From Caloramator sp. (GTDB lineage Bacteria > Bacillota > Clostridia > Clostridiales > Caloramatoraceae): a stretch of 60,453 bases of DNA. Below the pieces are notes generated by a model. The model did no database searches, was not told the origin of the DNA, and was given only the letters and a program-made list of their open reading frames with translations. The stretch covers positions 1 to 60,453 of the forward strand of contig JAOAAJ010000115.1 in assembly GCA_026418935.1 (NCBI GenBank), written 5' to 3'. Positions 9,401 to 18,321 of this stretch are shown here, in pieces (the first letter of the stretch is position 1; each line of letters starts with the position of its first letter). The translations under genes were made by a program, and so were the position numbers.

Positions 9401-10155
9401 AAAAGAAAACAAAAATTTTGATGTTATTTTTAATTTTTATATTATTGTCAGGTGTTGCCTATGCTCAACCAGTAAATTTAACTGTACCTAAGGTAAATAT
9501 ATCAGTAGATAATGCCACAAATCCTAAGGATTATGTTGATAATATTAAATTACTTATACTTTTAACAAGTTTAAGTTTTATTCCATCAATAATATTATTA
9601 ATGACTTCATTCACTAGAATAATTGTCGTATTTGGATTTTTAAGAAATGCACTTTCTACGCAACAATCACCTCCAACACAGGTACTCATTGGATTAGCTT
9701 TGTTTATGACCTTTTTTATTATGTCACCAGTATATACAAAAATAAATAACGAAGCAATAAAACCCTATGTTGAAGGTAAAATAACTCAAAAGGAAGCTAT
9801 AGATATTGGTAGTAAGCCTTTAAAAGATTTTATGTTAAAACAAACTAGAGAAAAGGACTTAGCATTATTTTATAAATATAGTGGGCAAAACAAACCTTCA
9901 AACAAATATGAGGTACCATTTAATATTTTAATCCCAGCCTATGTTATAAGTGAATTAAAAACTGCATTCCAAATGGGCTTTTTAATTTATGTACCTTTTA
10001 TTGTTATTGATATGGTTGTAGCAAGTGTATTAATGTCAATGGGTATGTTTATGTTACCACCTGTTTCAATTTCACTTCCGTTTAAAATACTTCTATTTGT
10101 TTTGGCTGATGGATGGCATTTAGTAGTTAAAACTCTAATTGAAAGCTTTATGTAG
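9397..10155 (+). CDS. fliP: Flagellar export gate protein FliP
   Basis: A 252-residue membrane protein with a cleavable N-terminal signal peptide (ends near GVAYAQP, residue ~24), then transmembrane segments containing TSFTRIIVVFGFLRNAL and the C-terminal SMGMFMLPPVSISLPFKILLF-type motif characteristic of FliP. Five copies of FliP form the core of the export gate with FliQ and FliR. It lies in the usual fliO-fliP-fliQ-fliR order. Confidence 0.97.
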   Translation: MKKKTKILMLFLIFILLSGVAYAQPVNLTVPKVNISVDNATNPKDYVDNIKLLILLTSLSFIPSIILLMTSFTRIIVVFGFLRNALSTQQSPPTQVLIGLALFMTFFIMSPVYTKINNEAIKPYVEGKITQKEAIDIGSKPLKDFMLKQTREKDLALFYKYSGQNKPSNKYEVPFNILIPAYVISELKTAFQMGFLIYVPFIVIDMVVASVLMSMGMFMLPPVSISLPFKILLFVLADGWHLVVKTLIESFM

Positions 10156-10163
10156 GTGATTTT

Positions 10164-10433
10164 ATGAGTGAAAATTTTATTCAATATATAGGAAAGGAAG
10201 CTATTTTTACAGCTCTCAAAGTAGCAGCACCTATTTTAATAGTTTCAATGGTAATAGGACTTATAATAAGTATTTTTCAAGCTGTTACTCAAATACAAGA
10301 ACAAACATTAACATTTGTACCTAAGATGATAGCTATTATTTTTGTGTTATTACTACTTGGTCCTTGGATGTTAAATACATTAGTTAATTTTATTGAAACT
10401 ATGATAAATAGTATGTTGTATATAATTAGGTGA
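10164..10433 (+). CDS. fliQ: Flagellar export gate protein FliQ
   Basis: An 89-residue protein with two transmembrane helices and the conserved FliQ central motif (IISIFQAVTQIQEQTLTFVP). It is the small subunit of the type III export gate. TAGGTGATTTT precedes the ATG; the gene lies 8 bases after fliP and 4 bases before the fliR-flhB fusion. Confidence 0.96.
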   Translation: MSENFIQYIGKEAIFTALKVAAPILIVSMVIGLIISIFQAVTQIQEQTLTFVPKMIAIIFVLLLLGPWMLNTLVNFIETMINSMLYIIR

Positions 10434-10437
10434 TAAG

Positions 10438-12252
10438 ATGCAAAATTTTATTGTTTATTTTTTAATAATTATAAGAATTACTTCAATGATGATTGTAGCT
10501 CCATTTTTTTCAGTAAAAAGTATACCAAATATTGTTAAAATAGGCTTTTCATTAATAATGTCAAGTTTCGTAGTTTCAATATACAATTTGCCATTTAATA
10601 TTAGTATAAATAGTAATCTTGATCTATTCATACTAATATTAAATGAAATCTTAATTGGATTATTTATTGGATATATTGCCTTGTTTGTTTTTAATGCAAT
10701 TAGAATATCTGGACAATTTATAGATTTCTCAATAGGTTTTACAATGTCTCAATATTATGATCCAAATACTAATAGTACATCTACAAATATAGAACGATTT
10801 TTTTATTGGTTATCTTTAGCTATATTCGTTACATTAAACTTTCATCATATTATTTTATCGGCAATAATTAAAAGTTTTGAAGTCATCCCACTGGGTTTTT
10901 TCTTAAATAATCAAAACTTTTTTATTTCTTTTATTTATTTCTTTAGTAAGAGTTTTTATTTAGGTATAAAATTAGCTGCTCCTATTATTTTAGTTTTATT
11001 TATTACAGAATTTACAATGGGGCTTATTGCTCGTGCAGTACCTCAAATAAATGTATTTATATTAGGTATGCCAATAAAAGTTATAGTAGGTCTTTTATCG
11101 ATTTCTACAATTCTTGGTGGTATGCTTCATATGTATGTTAAATTATTTGAAGGATTAAATAGTGATTTTATAAAATTTTTTAATTTGTTTCCTATCATTC
11201 TGCTTTCTACAGAAGATAAAACAGAAGAACCTACACCTAAAAAGTTAAAGGAAGCAAGAGAAAAGGGACAAATAGCAAAAAGCGTAGATTTAACTTCATC
11301 AATAATTTTAATGGGAGCAACAGTAATTTTAATTGTATTATCTAGTTTTTATTATGAATATGGTAGAGCATTTATAAATCAGAGTTTTAATCTAATCAAC
11401 AAAAATGAATTAAATTTTAAATCTATTATGTCAATTGTTTTATTTATGATTAAAAATGGTTTTATTGCTTCTATGCCAATTATACTTACAGTTATGATAC
11501 TTGGCATTATATCTAATATTGCTCAAATTGGACTTGTTATTTCAAAAGAAGGTTTAAAACCGCAATTATCTAAATTAAATCCAGTCAATGGATTCAAAAG
11601 ATTTTTTTCAAAACGTTCAATAATTGAACTGTTTAAGTCTATTGCTAAAATATCTGTTATAGCATATTTTTCATATAAATATCTTTCATCCGTAATATTC
11701 GATATTTTAAAAATATCCGATTTAAATCCAGAGGGTATTATTCCATTTGCATCAAAAATTATAAATGGTCAATTAATAAGATTAGTATTTATACTATTTA
11801 CACTTGGTATAATTGATTTTGTTATACAAAAACGTCAACTTAAAAAAGAATTAAGAATGTCTAAAGAAGAAATAAAAGAAGAAATGAAACAAACAGAAGG
11901 TAATCCACAAATTAAATCAAAGATAAAACAAAAACAAAGAGAAATAGCCATGAGAAGAATGATGCATGAAGTACCAAAAGCTACAGTTGTTGTAACAAAC
12001 CCAACGCACTTTGCTGTTGCATTAAAATATGAAAGAGGACAAAGCGGTGCACCTAAGGTAATTGCAAAGGGAAGTGACTTTTTAGCCTTAAAAATAAAAG
12101 AAGTTGCAAATAAATCTAACGTTCCAATAGTTGAAAATAAAGAAGTTGCTAGAAGTTTATATTATAAATGTGAAATAAACGATGAAATACCTATAGAACT
12201 TTATCAAGTTGTCGCTGAAATAATAGCTTATATCTTTAGCTTAAAGAAATAG
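10438..12252 (+). CDS. fliR-flhB: Bifunctional flagellar export protein FliR-FlhB fusion
   Basis: A 604-residue fusion in one open frame. Residues 1 to about 255 are FliR (six hydrophobic segments). From about residue 258 the sequence is FlhB, starting TEDKTEEPTPKKLKEAREKG, followed by four transmembrane helices and the cytoplasmic switch domain. The self-cleavage motif NPTH is at residues 521-524. FliR completes the export gate and FlhB switches substrate class from hook to filament after FliK is sensed. Such fusions are known in Clostridia, and gate structures show FlhB wrapping next to FliR, so fusion is sterically reasonable. Confidence 0.96.
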   Translation: MQNFIVYFLIIIRITSMMIVAPFFSVKSIPNIVKIGFSLIMSSFVVSIYNLPFNISINSNLDLFILILNEILIGLFIGYIALFVFNAIRISGQFIDFSIGFTMSQYYDPNTNSTSTNIERFFYWLSLAIFVTLNFHHIILSAIIKSFEVIPLGFFLNNQNFFISFIYFFSKSFYLGIKLAAPIILVLFITEFTMGLIARAVPQINVFILGMPIKVIVGLLSISTILGGMLHMYVKLFEGLNSDFIKFFNLFPIILLSTEDKTEEPTPKKLKEAREKGQIAKSVDLTSSIILMGATVILIVLSSFYYEYGRAFINQSFNLINKNELNFKSIMSIVLFMIKNGFIASMPIILTVMILGIISNIAQIGLVISKEGLKPQLSKLNPVNGFKRFFSKRSIIELFKSIAKISVIAYFSYKYLSSVIFDILKISDLNPEGIIPFASKIINGQLIRLVFILFTLGIIDFVIQKRQLKKELRMSKEEIKEEMKQTEGNPQIKSKIKQKQREIAMRRMMHEVPKATVVVTNPTHFAVALKYERGQSGAPKVIAKGSDFLALKIKEVANKSNVPIVENKEVARSLYYKCEINDEIPIELYQVVAEIIAYIFSLKK

Positions 12253-12267
12253 TGAGGGTGAAATATA

Positions 12268-14334
12268 ATGGACTTCAATAAAAATAATAATGCCATAAAA
12301 AAATATCTAGATGTAATAGTAGCATTACTTGTTGTTCTTATAATTTTTATGATTATTATTCCTTTACCACCAACTGTGTTAGATATACTTCTTGCTGCAA
12401 ACTTAACCTTTTCATTAGTTATTCTTCTTTTAACAATGTTTACAACAGATGTTTTAGAATTTTCAGCTTTTCCAACAATTTTGTTGGTAACTACTTTGTT
12501 TAGATTAGGACTTAATATTTCATCAACTAGACTAATTTTAGGTAGTGGTGAAGCAGGAGAAATAATAAAAGCATTTGGTAATTTTGTTGTTGGTGGGAAT
12601 TATGTTGTTGGTTTTATTCTATTTATTATAATAATAGTTATTCAGTTTGTTGTTATAACAAATGGTGCAGGTAGAGTTGCAGAAGTATCTGCAAGATTTA
12701 CACTTGATGCTATGCCTGGAAAGCAAATGAGTATTGATGCAGATTTAAATGCTGGAATAATAACTGAACAAGAAGCAAAAATAAGAAGAAAAAAACTTCA
12801 ACAAGAAGCTGACTTTTATGGTGCAATGGATGGTGCCAGCAAGTTTGTCAAAGGTGATGCAATTGCAGGAATTGTTATTACAATAATAAATTTAATTGGT
12901 GGCGTAATTATAGGAATGGTATTTTTGGGTATACCAGCACTTGAGGCATTAAAACATTTTGCATTATTAACTGTTGGTGATGGACTTGTAAGCCAAATTC
13001 CTGCATTACTTATTTCTACAGCTTCAGGTATTATCGTTACAAGAACATCAAGTGATGTCTCATTAGGGAAAGAACTTTCAACACAATTTACTTCTTATCC
13101 AAAAGTTTTAGGAATTGCTAGTTTTATAATGTTTTTAATGGCTTGGATACCAAATTTACCAGCACCAGCATTTTTAATAATGTCAGGAGCAACAGGAGTT
13201 TCTGCATATTTATTATCAAAAGAAAAGAAAAATCAAGAAGTTATTAATGAAGTTGCAACTTCTGAAGTCCAAGCATCTCCTGCAAGAGAACCAGAAAACG
13301 TACTTCACCTTTTAAATGTAGAGCCACTTGAAATTGAAATTGGTTATGGATTAATTCCTCTTGCTGATATATCATCAGGTGGAGATCTTTTAGATAGAAT
13401 TGCAGGGGTAAGACGTCAGTGTGCTGTAGAACTTGGAATTATAGTTCAACCAATAAGAATTAGAGATAATCTACAACTTGCAACTAACGAATACAGAATA
13501 AAGATAAAAGGTACAATAGTAGGTAAGGGTGAAATATTATGTAATCATTTTCTTGCTATTGATGCAACTGGCGAAGGGTTACCTGTTGATGGTATCAAAA
13601 CTATAGAACCAGCATTCGGATTGCCAGCAGTATGGATTCCTGATAGTAAAAAAGATGAAGCTGAAATTATGGGTATTACAGTAATAGATCCTACAACAGT
13701 ACTTGTTACACATTTAAGTGAGATTATAAAGAAACATTCATATGAATTACTAGGCCGTCAGGAAGTAAAATTGTTGATTGATAATATAAAAGAAAATTAT
13801 CCAGCAGTTGTTGAGGAATTAATTCCAGGACTTATTAGCTTAGGTGAACTTCAAAAGGTTCTTCAAAATCTATTACGTGAACAAGTTCCTATTAGGGATT
13901 TAGTTACAATTTTAGAGACATTAGCTGATAATGCTGTGTTAACTAAAGATATTGAACTTTTAACAGAGTATGTAAGAATATCATTATCAAGAACTATATG
14001 CCGTAATCTAATTGATGAACAAGGAGTAATTCGTGTTATCACTTTAGATATAAATTTAGAAAATTTAATATCTGAAAATATTCATAAATCACTACAAGGT
14101 TCATATCCAGCCCTTGAACCAAGCATTACAACACAAATATATCATTCTATAAAAGAAAATATTGAATTAAATCAATTTAATAACGATATTCCAGTAATAT
14201 TAGTAACACCAAAAATAAGAGCAGCATTTAGAAGAATGATTGAGATGGTTTTCCCTCAGGTTCAAGTTTTATCTATGAATGAAATACCAACTGACATACA
14301 AATCGAAACCATAGGGATGGTGACAATACAATGA
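12268..14334 (+). CDS. flhA: Flagellar export protein FlhA
   Basis: A 688-residue protein, normal FlhA length. The N-terminal ~320 residues hold eight hydrophobic segments and the conserved FHIPEP-type loop (RFTLDAMPGKQMSIDADLNA). The C-terminal cytoplasmic domain (from about residue 345) forms the docking ring for chaperone-substrate complexes. FlhA uses the proton gradient for export. GAGGGTG precedes the start and the stop overlaps flhF by 4 bases. Confidence 0.97.
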   Translation: MDFNKNNNAIKKYLDVIVALLVVLIIFMIIIPLPPTVLDILLAANLTFSLVILLLTMFTTDVLEFSAFPTILLVTTLFRLGLNISSTRLILGSGEAGEIIKAFGNFVVGGNYVVGFILFIIIIVIQFVVITNGAGRVAEVSARFTLDAMPGKQMSIDADLNAGIITEQEAKIRRKKLQQEADFYGAMDGASKFVKGDAIAGIVITIINLIGGVIIGMVFLGIPALEALKHFALLTVGDGLVSQIPALLISTASGIIVTRTSSDVSLGKELSTQFTSYPKVLGIASFIMFLMAWIPNLPAPAFLIMSGATGVSAYLLSKEKKNQEVINEVATSEVQASPAREPENVLHLLNVEPLEIEIGYGLIPLADISSGGDLLDRIAGVRRQCAVELGIIVQPIRIRDNLQLATNEYRIKIKGTIVGKGEILCNHFLAIDATGEGLPVDGIKTIEPAFGLPAVWIPDSKKDEAEIMGITVIDPTTVLVTHLSEIIKKHSYELLGRQEVKLLIDNIKENYPAVVEELIPGLISLGELQKVLQNLLREQVPIRDLVTILETLADNAVLTKDIELLTEYVRISLSRTICRNLIDEQGVIRVITLDINLENLISENIHKSLQGSYPALEPSITTQIYHSIKENIELNQFNNDIPVILVTPKIRAAFRRMIEMVFPQVQVLSMNEIPTDIQIETIGMVTIQ

Positions 14335-15383
14335 TAATTAAAAGATATATAGTTGATAATATGAATGAAGCAATGACAAGAATACGATATGAACTTGGAA
14401 ATGATGCGATTATAGTAAGTCAACGTAAAATTAGGCAAAAAGGATTATTAGGACTATTTAGACCTAAAAAAATAGAGGTAACAGCTGCAGTAGATGATAA
14501 AAAACAGAAAGAAACTAATAATAAAACAAACGAACTTGAAAAAGAAATAAAAGAATTAAAAAATTTAATAGAAAATTTAAATAGCCAAACAATTAAAAGA
14601 AATGCCAAAAAAAATGAAGTTAACAAAAATAAATTCAAACAAAACCTAATTAATTCAGGTGTTCCAGAAGAAATAGCAGCTGAAATAATTGATTCAATCA
14701 AAGAAAAATATCAAGGTAAAAAAATGAATCAAAAAATTTACGAAAATGAATTAAAAGGCTATTTGAATAAAATAATTGAAACAAATAAATTTGAAGATGG
14801 TAAAACACATGTTTTTGTTGGTCCTACTGGTGTTGGGAAAACTACAACTATAGCTAAATTGGCTAGTTTATTTTCACTATATAAAAATAAAAAAGTCGGT
14901 CTTATTACTGTGGATACTTATAGAATAGGTGCAGTTGAACAATTAAAAACATATGCAGAAATATTAGGAATACCTTTTAGTGTAATATATTCCATAAATG
15001 AAATTAAAAAAGTATTATCTGAAATGACAAATTGTGATATAATCTTGGTAGATACAACAGGAAGAAACAGCAAAAACGTTATGCAAATTCAAGAAACAAA
15101 AAGGCTTATTCAAGAAATTAATCCAGATTATGTTCATTTAGTAATAAGCATGATTACTAAAGAGAAAGATATAAAGCGTATTGTAGAAGATTATAAAATT
15201 TTAGATTATAATAGCATAGTTTTAACAAAACTTGATGAAACAAGTTACTATGGTTCTATACTAACAACAATTTATTATGCTAATGTACCTGTATCATATA
15301 TAACCACAGGTCAAAACGTTCCAGATGATATAGAAGAAGCAGAAAAAGAAAAACTAATAAACATGATTTTGGAGGCTGAATAG
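14331..15383 (+). CDS. flhF: SRP-like GTPase FlhF (flagellar placement)
   Basis: A 350-residue SRP-family GTPase. The P-loop GPTGVGKT is at residues 164-171, followed by VDTYRIGAVEQLKTYAEIL and the DTTGR motif. The N-terminal basic and helical part (residues 1-110) is the variable B/N region. FlhF sets where and how many flagella form and works with FlhG, encoded next. It overlaps flhA by 4 bases. Confidence 0.95.
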   Translation: MIIKRYIVDNMNEAMTRIRYELGNDAIIVSQRKIRQKGLLGLFRPKKIEVTAAVDDKKQKETNNKTNELEKEIKELKNLIENLNSQTIKRNAKKNEVNKNKFKQNLINSGVPEEIAAEIIDSIKEKYQGKKMNQKIYENELKGYLNKIIETNKFEDGKTHVFVGPTGVGKTTTIAKLASLFSLYKNKKVGLITVDTYRIGAVEQLKTYAEILGIPFSVIYSINEIKKVLSEMTNCDIILVDTTGRNSKNVMQIQETKRLIQEINPDYVHLVISMITKEKDIKRIVEDYKILDYNSIVLTKLDETSYYGSILTTIYYANVPVSYITTGQNVPDDIEEAEKEKLINMILEAE

Positions 15384-15385
15384 CC

Positions 15386-16255
15386 ATGGATCAGGCACAA
15401 AAGTTAAGACAATTAGTAGAGAGAAAGAAGCAAGAATTAAAAAAGCAAAGATTTAAAGTAATTACTGTATCAAGTGGAAAAGGAGGAGTAGGCAAAACAA
15501 GTTTTGTTGTAAACTTTGCCACTGCTCTATCAAAAAGAGGTTTAAAAGTATGTATACTTGATGCAGATTTCGGTATGGCAAATGTTGATATAATGTTTGG
15601 CTGCATGTCAAAATTTAGTATTATTGATGTTTTAGAAGGAACCAAATCAATTGATGAAATAATTTTAAAGACCGTTGAAGGTGTTGAAATAATACCTGGA
15701 GGTTCTGGATTAAGTAAAATTTTCACTATAGATGAAGATAAAAAAAGTGAACTTTTGTCACAATTTGAAAAATTAAGTGGTTATGATATTTTAATTATAG
15801 ATACAGGTGCAGGTGCATCTGAAAATGTTTTAAAATTTATTGAAATAGCTGATGAAGTTATTGTAATTACTAATTCTGAACCAACTGCACTTACAGATGC
15901 CTATAGTTTAATAAAAATAATACATTTAAACAACCTAAATTCAAATATTAATGTTGTAATTAATAGGGCAAAAAATATACAAGAAGCTGAAGAAACTTAT
16001 AATAAAATAAGCTATACAGTAAAAACATTTATTGGTAAAAATATTGATTTTCTTGGATTTATTGTTGAAGATTCAAGAATTGGACAAGCAATAAAAAAAC
16101 AAATACCATATATTTTAGAACATCCAAATACTGAATTTTCTTTATGCATAAATCGAATTGTTTCTAAATTATTGGGGGCAGAAGAAAGTAATAAAAGTAA
16201 ATATACTTCTTTTAAAGAGTATATTTCAAAATTATTTAAGGTGGTGGGGAAATGA
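15386..16255 (+). CDS. flhG: MinD-like ATPase FlhG (flagellar number regulator)
   Basis: A 289-residue MinD/ParA-type ATPase with a deviant Walker A GKGGVGKT at residues 31-38, VCILDADFGMANVDIMFG and DILIIDTGAGAS. The N-terminal short Gln/Lys-rich segment (DQAQKLRQLV) resembles the FlhF-activating helix of FlhG. FlhG stimulates FlhF GTPase activity and restricts flagellar assembly. It lies directly after flhF and overlaps the PilZ gene by 4 bases. Confidence 0.95.
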   Translation: MDQAQKLRQLVERKKQELKKQRFKVITVSSGKGGVGKTSFVVNFATALSKRGLKVCILDADFGMANVDIMFGCMSKFSIIDVLEGTKSIDEIILKTVEGVEIIPGGSGLSKIFTIDEDKKSELLSQFEKLSGYDILIIDTGAGASENVLKFIEIADEVIVITNSEPTALTDAYSLIKIIHLNNLNSNINVVINRAKNIQEAEETYNKISYTVKTFIGKNIDFLGFIVEDSRIGQAIKKQIPYILEHPNTEFSLCINRIVSKLLGAEESNKSKYTSFKEYISKLFKVVGK

Positions 16256-16923
16256 ATTTAAAATTATCAGTAGATTTAAAAATTAATCAACAAATTGAAA
16301 TTATAGATGATGAAATCACTTATAAAAGCATTGTTCAAGATATAAATAAAGATGGTCTATTTATTAGTTATCCTATTCATCATAATAAGCCACTACTTAT
16401 ACATTCAGGAAGTGTAATTGAGTTCTTTATTACTACAGAAAAGGATATTGTAAAATGTAAATCTATAGTTTTAGGTAAGAAAAAGGAGGAAAATATAAAT
16501 TTATTAGTTTTAAGTTTACCTGAAGTCATAGAAAGAGTTCAAAGAAGAGAATATTTTAGACTTCCTATTACTATGCCAATAAAATATTATGGCTTACCAA
16601 AAGATAGATTTTATAAATCCTTAAGGGATGTTCCTTCTGGTTATTTTTCAAGATTAATTAATTCAGTTTCTGTTGATATAAGTGGTGGTGGAATAAAAAT
16701 TATTACAAACGAAATTCACAATCAAGGAGACTATATTATAATATCAATTAATGTTCCACAAGAAATAAATATTTTATGTTCTGTTGTAAGAATAGAACAA
16801 TCTGAAGAAAAAAATAAATATAAATTAGCATTAAAATATGAGGGTATAGAAGAAAAAACGAGAGATAAAATAATACAATTTATATTTAATAAATTACGAG
16901 AACAAAGTAAGCTGCTTAGATAG
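16252..16923 (+). CDS. YcgR-like PilZ-domain c-di-GMP receptor
   Basis: A 223-residue protein with an N-terminal YcgR-type domain (residues 1-95) and a C-terminal PilZ domain. The c-di-GMP binding residues are visible as RVQRREYFRLP and, later, VDISGGGIKI (the D/NxSxxG motif). Proteins of this class slow the motor when c-di-GMP rises (YcgR in E. coli, DgrA/YpfA in B. subtilis). Its place inside the flagellar operon suggests that the brake is made in proportion to the motor. Confidence 0.88.
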   Translation: MNLKLSVDLKINQQIEIIDDEITYKSIVQDINKDGLFISYPIHHNKPLLIHSGSVIEFFITTEKDIVKCKSIVLGKKKEENINLLVLSLPEVIERVQRREYFRLPITMPIKYYGLPKDRFYKSLRDVPSGYFSRLINSVSVDISGGGIKIITNEIHNQGDYIIISINVPQEINILCSVVRIEQSEEKNKYKLALKYEGIEEKTRDKIIQFIFNKLREQSKLLR

Positions 16924-16934
16924 GAGTGATTATA

Positions 16935-17666
16935 TTGAAGTGTTATAAGCAGTTTGATGAAAGAGAAGAAATGATCCTAAAATACATTCCTTATGTTAAA
17001 TATATAGCTTCAAGACTCCTTATAGGTATACCCCCTGGAATAGAATTTGATGATCTTGTAAGTTTTGGTATAATTGGTCTAATAGATGCAATTGAAAAGT
17101 TTGATCCGACTAAGGGAATAAAATTTGAAACTTATGCAACCTTAAGAATTAAAGGTGCTATAATTGATGAATTAAGAAAAATTAGTTGGATGCCTAAAAG
17201 TGCTTTTTCAAAACTAACACAACTTAATTTAGCAAGAGAAAATCTTGAGTCAAAATTAAATAGAGAGCCTACAGAAAAAGAATTGGCAGAATTTCTTGGA
17301 GTATCAGTTAATGATATACGTACAACTGAATCTTATATTAATTATTTATCTATTACATCTTTAGAAGATATCTTCTATAAATCTGATGATGAGGATATAC
17401 AGTTTAAAAATATGATAGAAAATGAAAATAGCCCTCAGCCTGACAAAATATTTGAAGAGGAAGAAATGTTAAGTGCATTAAAAAAGGCACTTGATATGCT
17501 TCCCGAAAAGGACAAGCTTGTTCTTCAATTATATTATTATGAAAAGTTAACACTAAAAGAGATAGGAAAAATTTTAGAAATTACTGAATCAAGGGTATCA
17601 CAATTGCATAGTAGAGCCATAATAAGATTAAGAGAGAATATGAAAAAGTTAAGCTATTTAGACTAA
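16935..17666 (+). CDS. sigD: Flagellar sigma factor (sigma-28/SigD/FliA)
   Basis: A 243-residue sigma-70 family factor with region 2 (DLVSFGIIGLIDAIEKFDP, KFETYATLRIKGAIIDELRK), region 3 (REPTEKELAEFLGVS) and region 4 HTH (LTLKEIGKILEITESRVSQLHS). It directs late flagellar genes. The start is TTG at 16935, 8 bases after GGAG at 16923-16926; the GTG at 16926 is inside the ribosome binding site. It follows the PilZ gene without a terminator. No anti-sigma gene flgM is visible here. Confidence 0.95.
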   Translation: MKCYKQFDEREEMILKYIPYVKYIASRLLIGIPPGIEFDDLVSFGIIGLIDAIEKFDPTKGIKFETYATLRIKGAIIDELRKISWMPKSAFSKLTQLNLARENLESKLNREPTEKELAEFLGVSVNDIRTTESYINYLSITSLEDIFYKSDDEDIQFKNMIENENSPQPDKIFEEEEMLSALKKALDMLPEKDKLVLQLYYYEKLTLKEIGKILEITESRVSQLHSRAIIRLRENMKKLSYLD

Positions 17667-17675
17667 GGAGGAATT

Positions 17676-18119
17676 ATGCCTTTAGTATTAATTATAATAG
17701 GTGTATTTTTTATATACTATTCAATTAAATTAGATAAAAAAGATACCTATATAGATATAGAGAATATTCAAAATAATAAAAATCAATTTGCAAATTATTA
17801 TGCAGAAAATGAATTAATTGTATTTAAGAAAGACATTAATGAAATAAAAGAAGAAATAAGCTATATTAATGAATCTATATTAGCCCTTAATCTTAAAATA
17901 GAAGATATTGAAAATAATTATAATAATATTTTAAATTTAATAGAACAAAAGGGAACAATAAAAACAAGAGAAATTAATAAAAAATTAGAAGTTAAGAGTG
18001 ATAATTTAAATAACAATATAAAGGAATTATACGATAAAGGTTTATCAATTGATGAAATATCCTCAACCCTTAGAATAGGAAAGGGGGAAGTACTATTAAG
18101 ATTAGGATTAAAAAAATAA
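17676..18119 (+). CDS. DUF6115-like membrane-anchored coiled-coil/HTH protein (SwrB position)
   Basis: A 147-residue protein with an N-terminal hydrophobic segment (residues 3-17), a long helical coiled-coil middle and a C-terminal helix-turn-helix-like tail (LYDKGLSIDEISSTLRIGKG, then EVLLRLGLKK). It occupies the place of B. subtilis swrB/ylxL after sigD, and the C-terminal motif is what I associate with the DUF6115 family. SwrB promotes basal-body maturation; whether this protein does so is inference. Its end contains an A7 tract (18110-18116) directly before the stop. Confidence 0.6.
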   Translation: MPLVLIIIGVFFIYYSIKLDKKDTYIDIENIQNNKNQFANYYAENELIVFKKDINEIKEEISYINESILALNLKIEDIENNYNNILNLIEQKGTIKTREINKKLEVKSDNLNNNIKELYDKGLSIDEISSTLRIGKGEVLLRLGLKK

Positions 18120-18310
18120 TACAATATATAAAAAATTATTTCAAAAACAAAGACTTTGTTTTAGGTTTAGGTATCGGTATTGTAATTACAACTCTAATTA
18201 TGCTAACATATTCATATAACAATATACCAAAATACAAAATTGAAAAGATGGCAAGAGATTTGGGTATGGTTTACCCAGATGAAATTAAATCATATTTTGA
18301 AAAAAAGTAG
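18095..18310 (+). CDS. Small membrane protein without a canonical start codon
   Basis: An open frame from 18074 to the TAG at 18308-18310 has no ATG, GTG or TTG before its hydrophobic core. AAAGGGGG at 18080-18087 is correctly spaced for an ATT at 18095, giving 71 residues: a basic N-terminus (KIRIKKIIQYIKNYFKNK), one transmembrane helix (FVLGLGIGIVITTLIMLTY) and a short tail with KMARDLGMVYPDEIK. The tail recalls small MltG-like proteins of Clostridia, weakly. The frame can also be reached by a -1 slip on the A7 tract that ends the preceding gene. Codon use and position argue that it is real. Confidence 0.55.
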   Translation: MKIRIKKIIQYIKNYFKNKDFVLGLGIGIVITTLIMLTYSYNNIPKYKIEKMARDLGMVYPDEIKSYFEKK

Positions 18311-18321
18311 GGGATGAAAGA

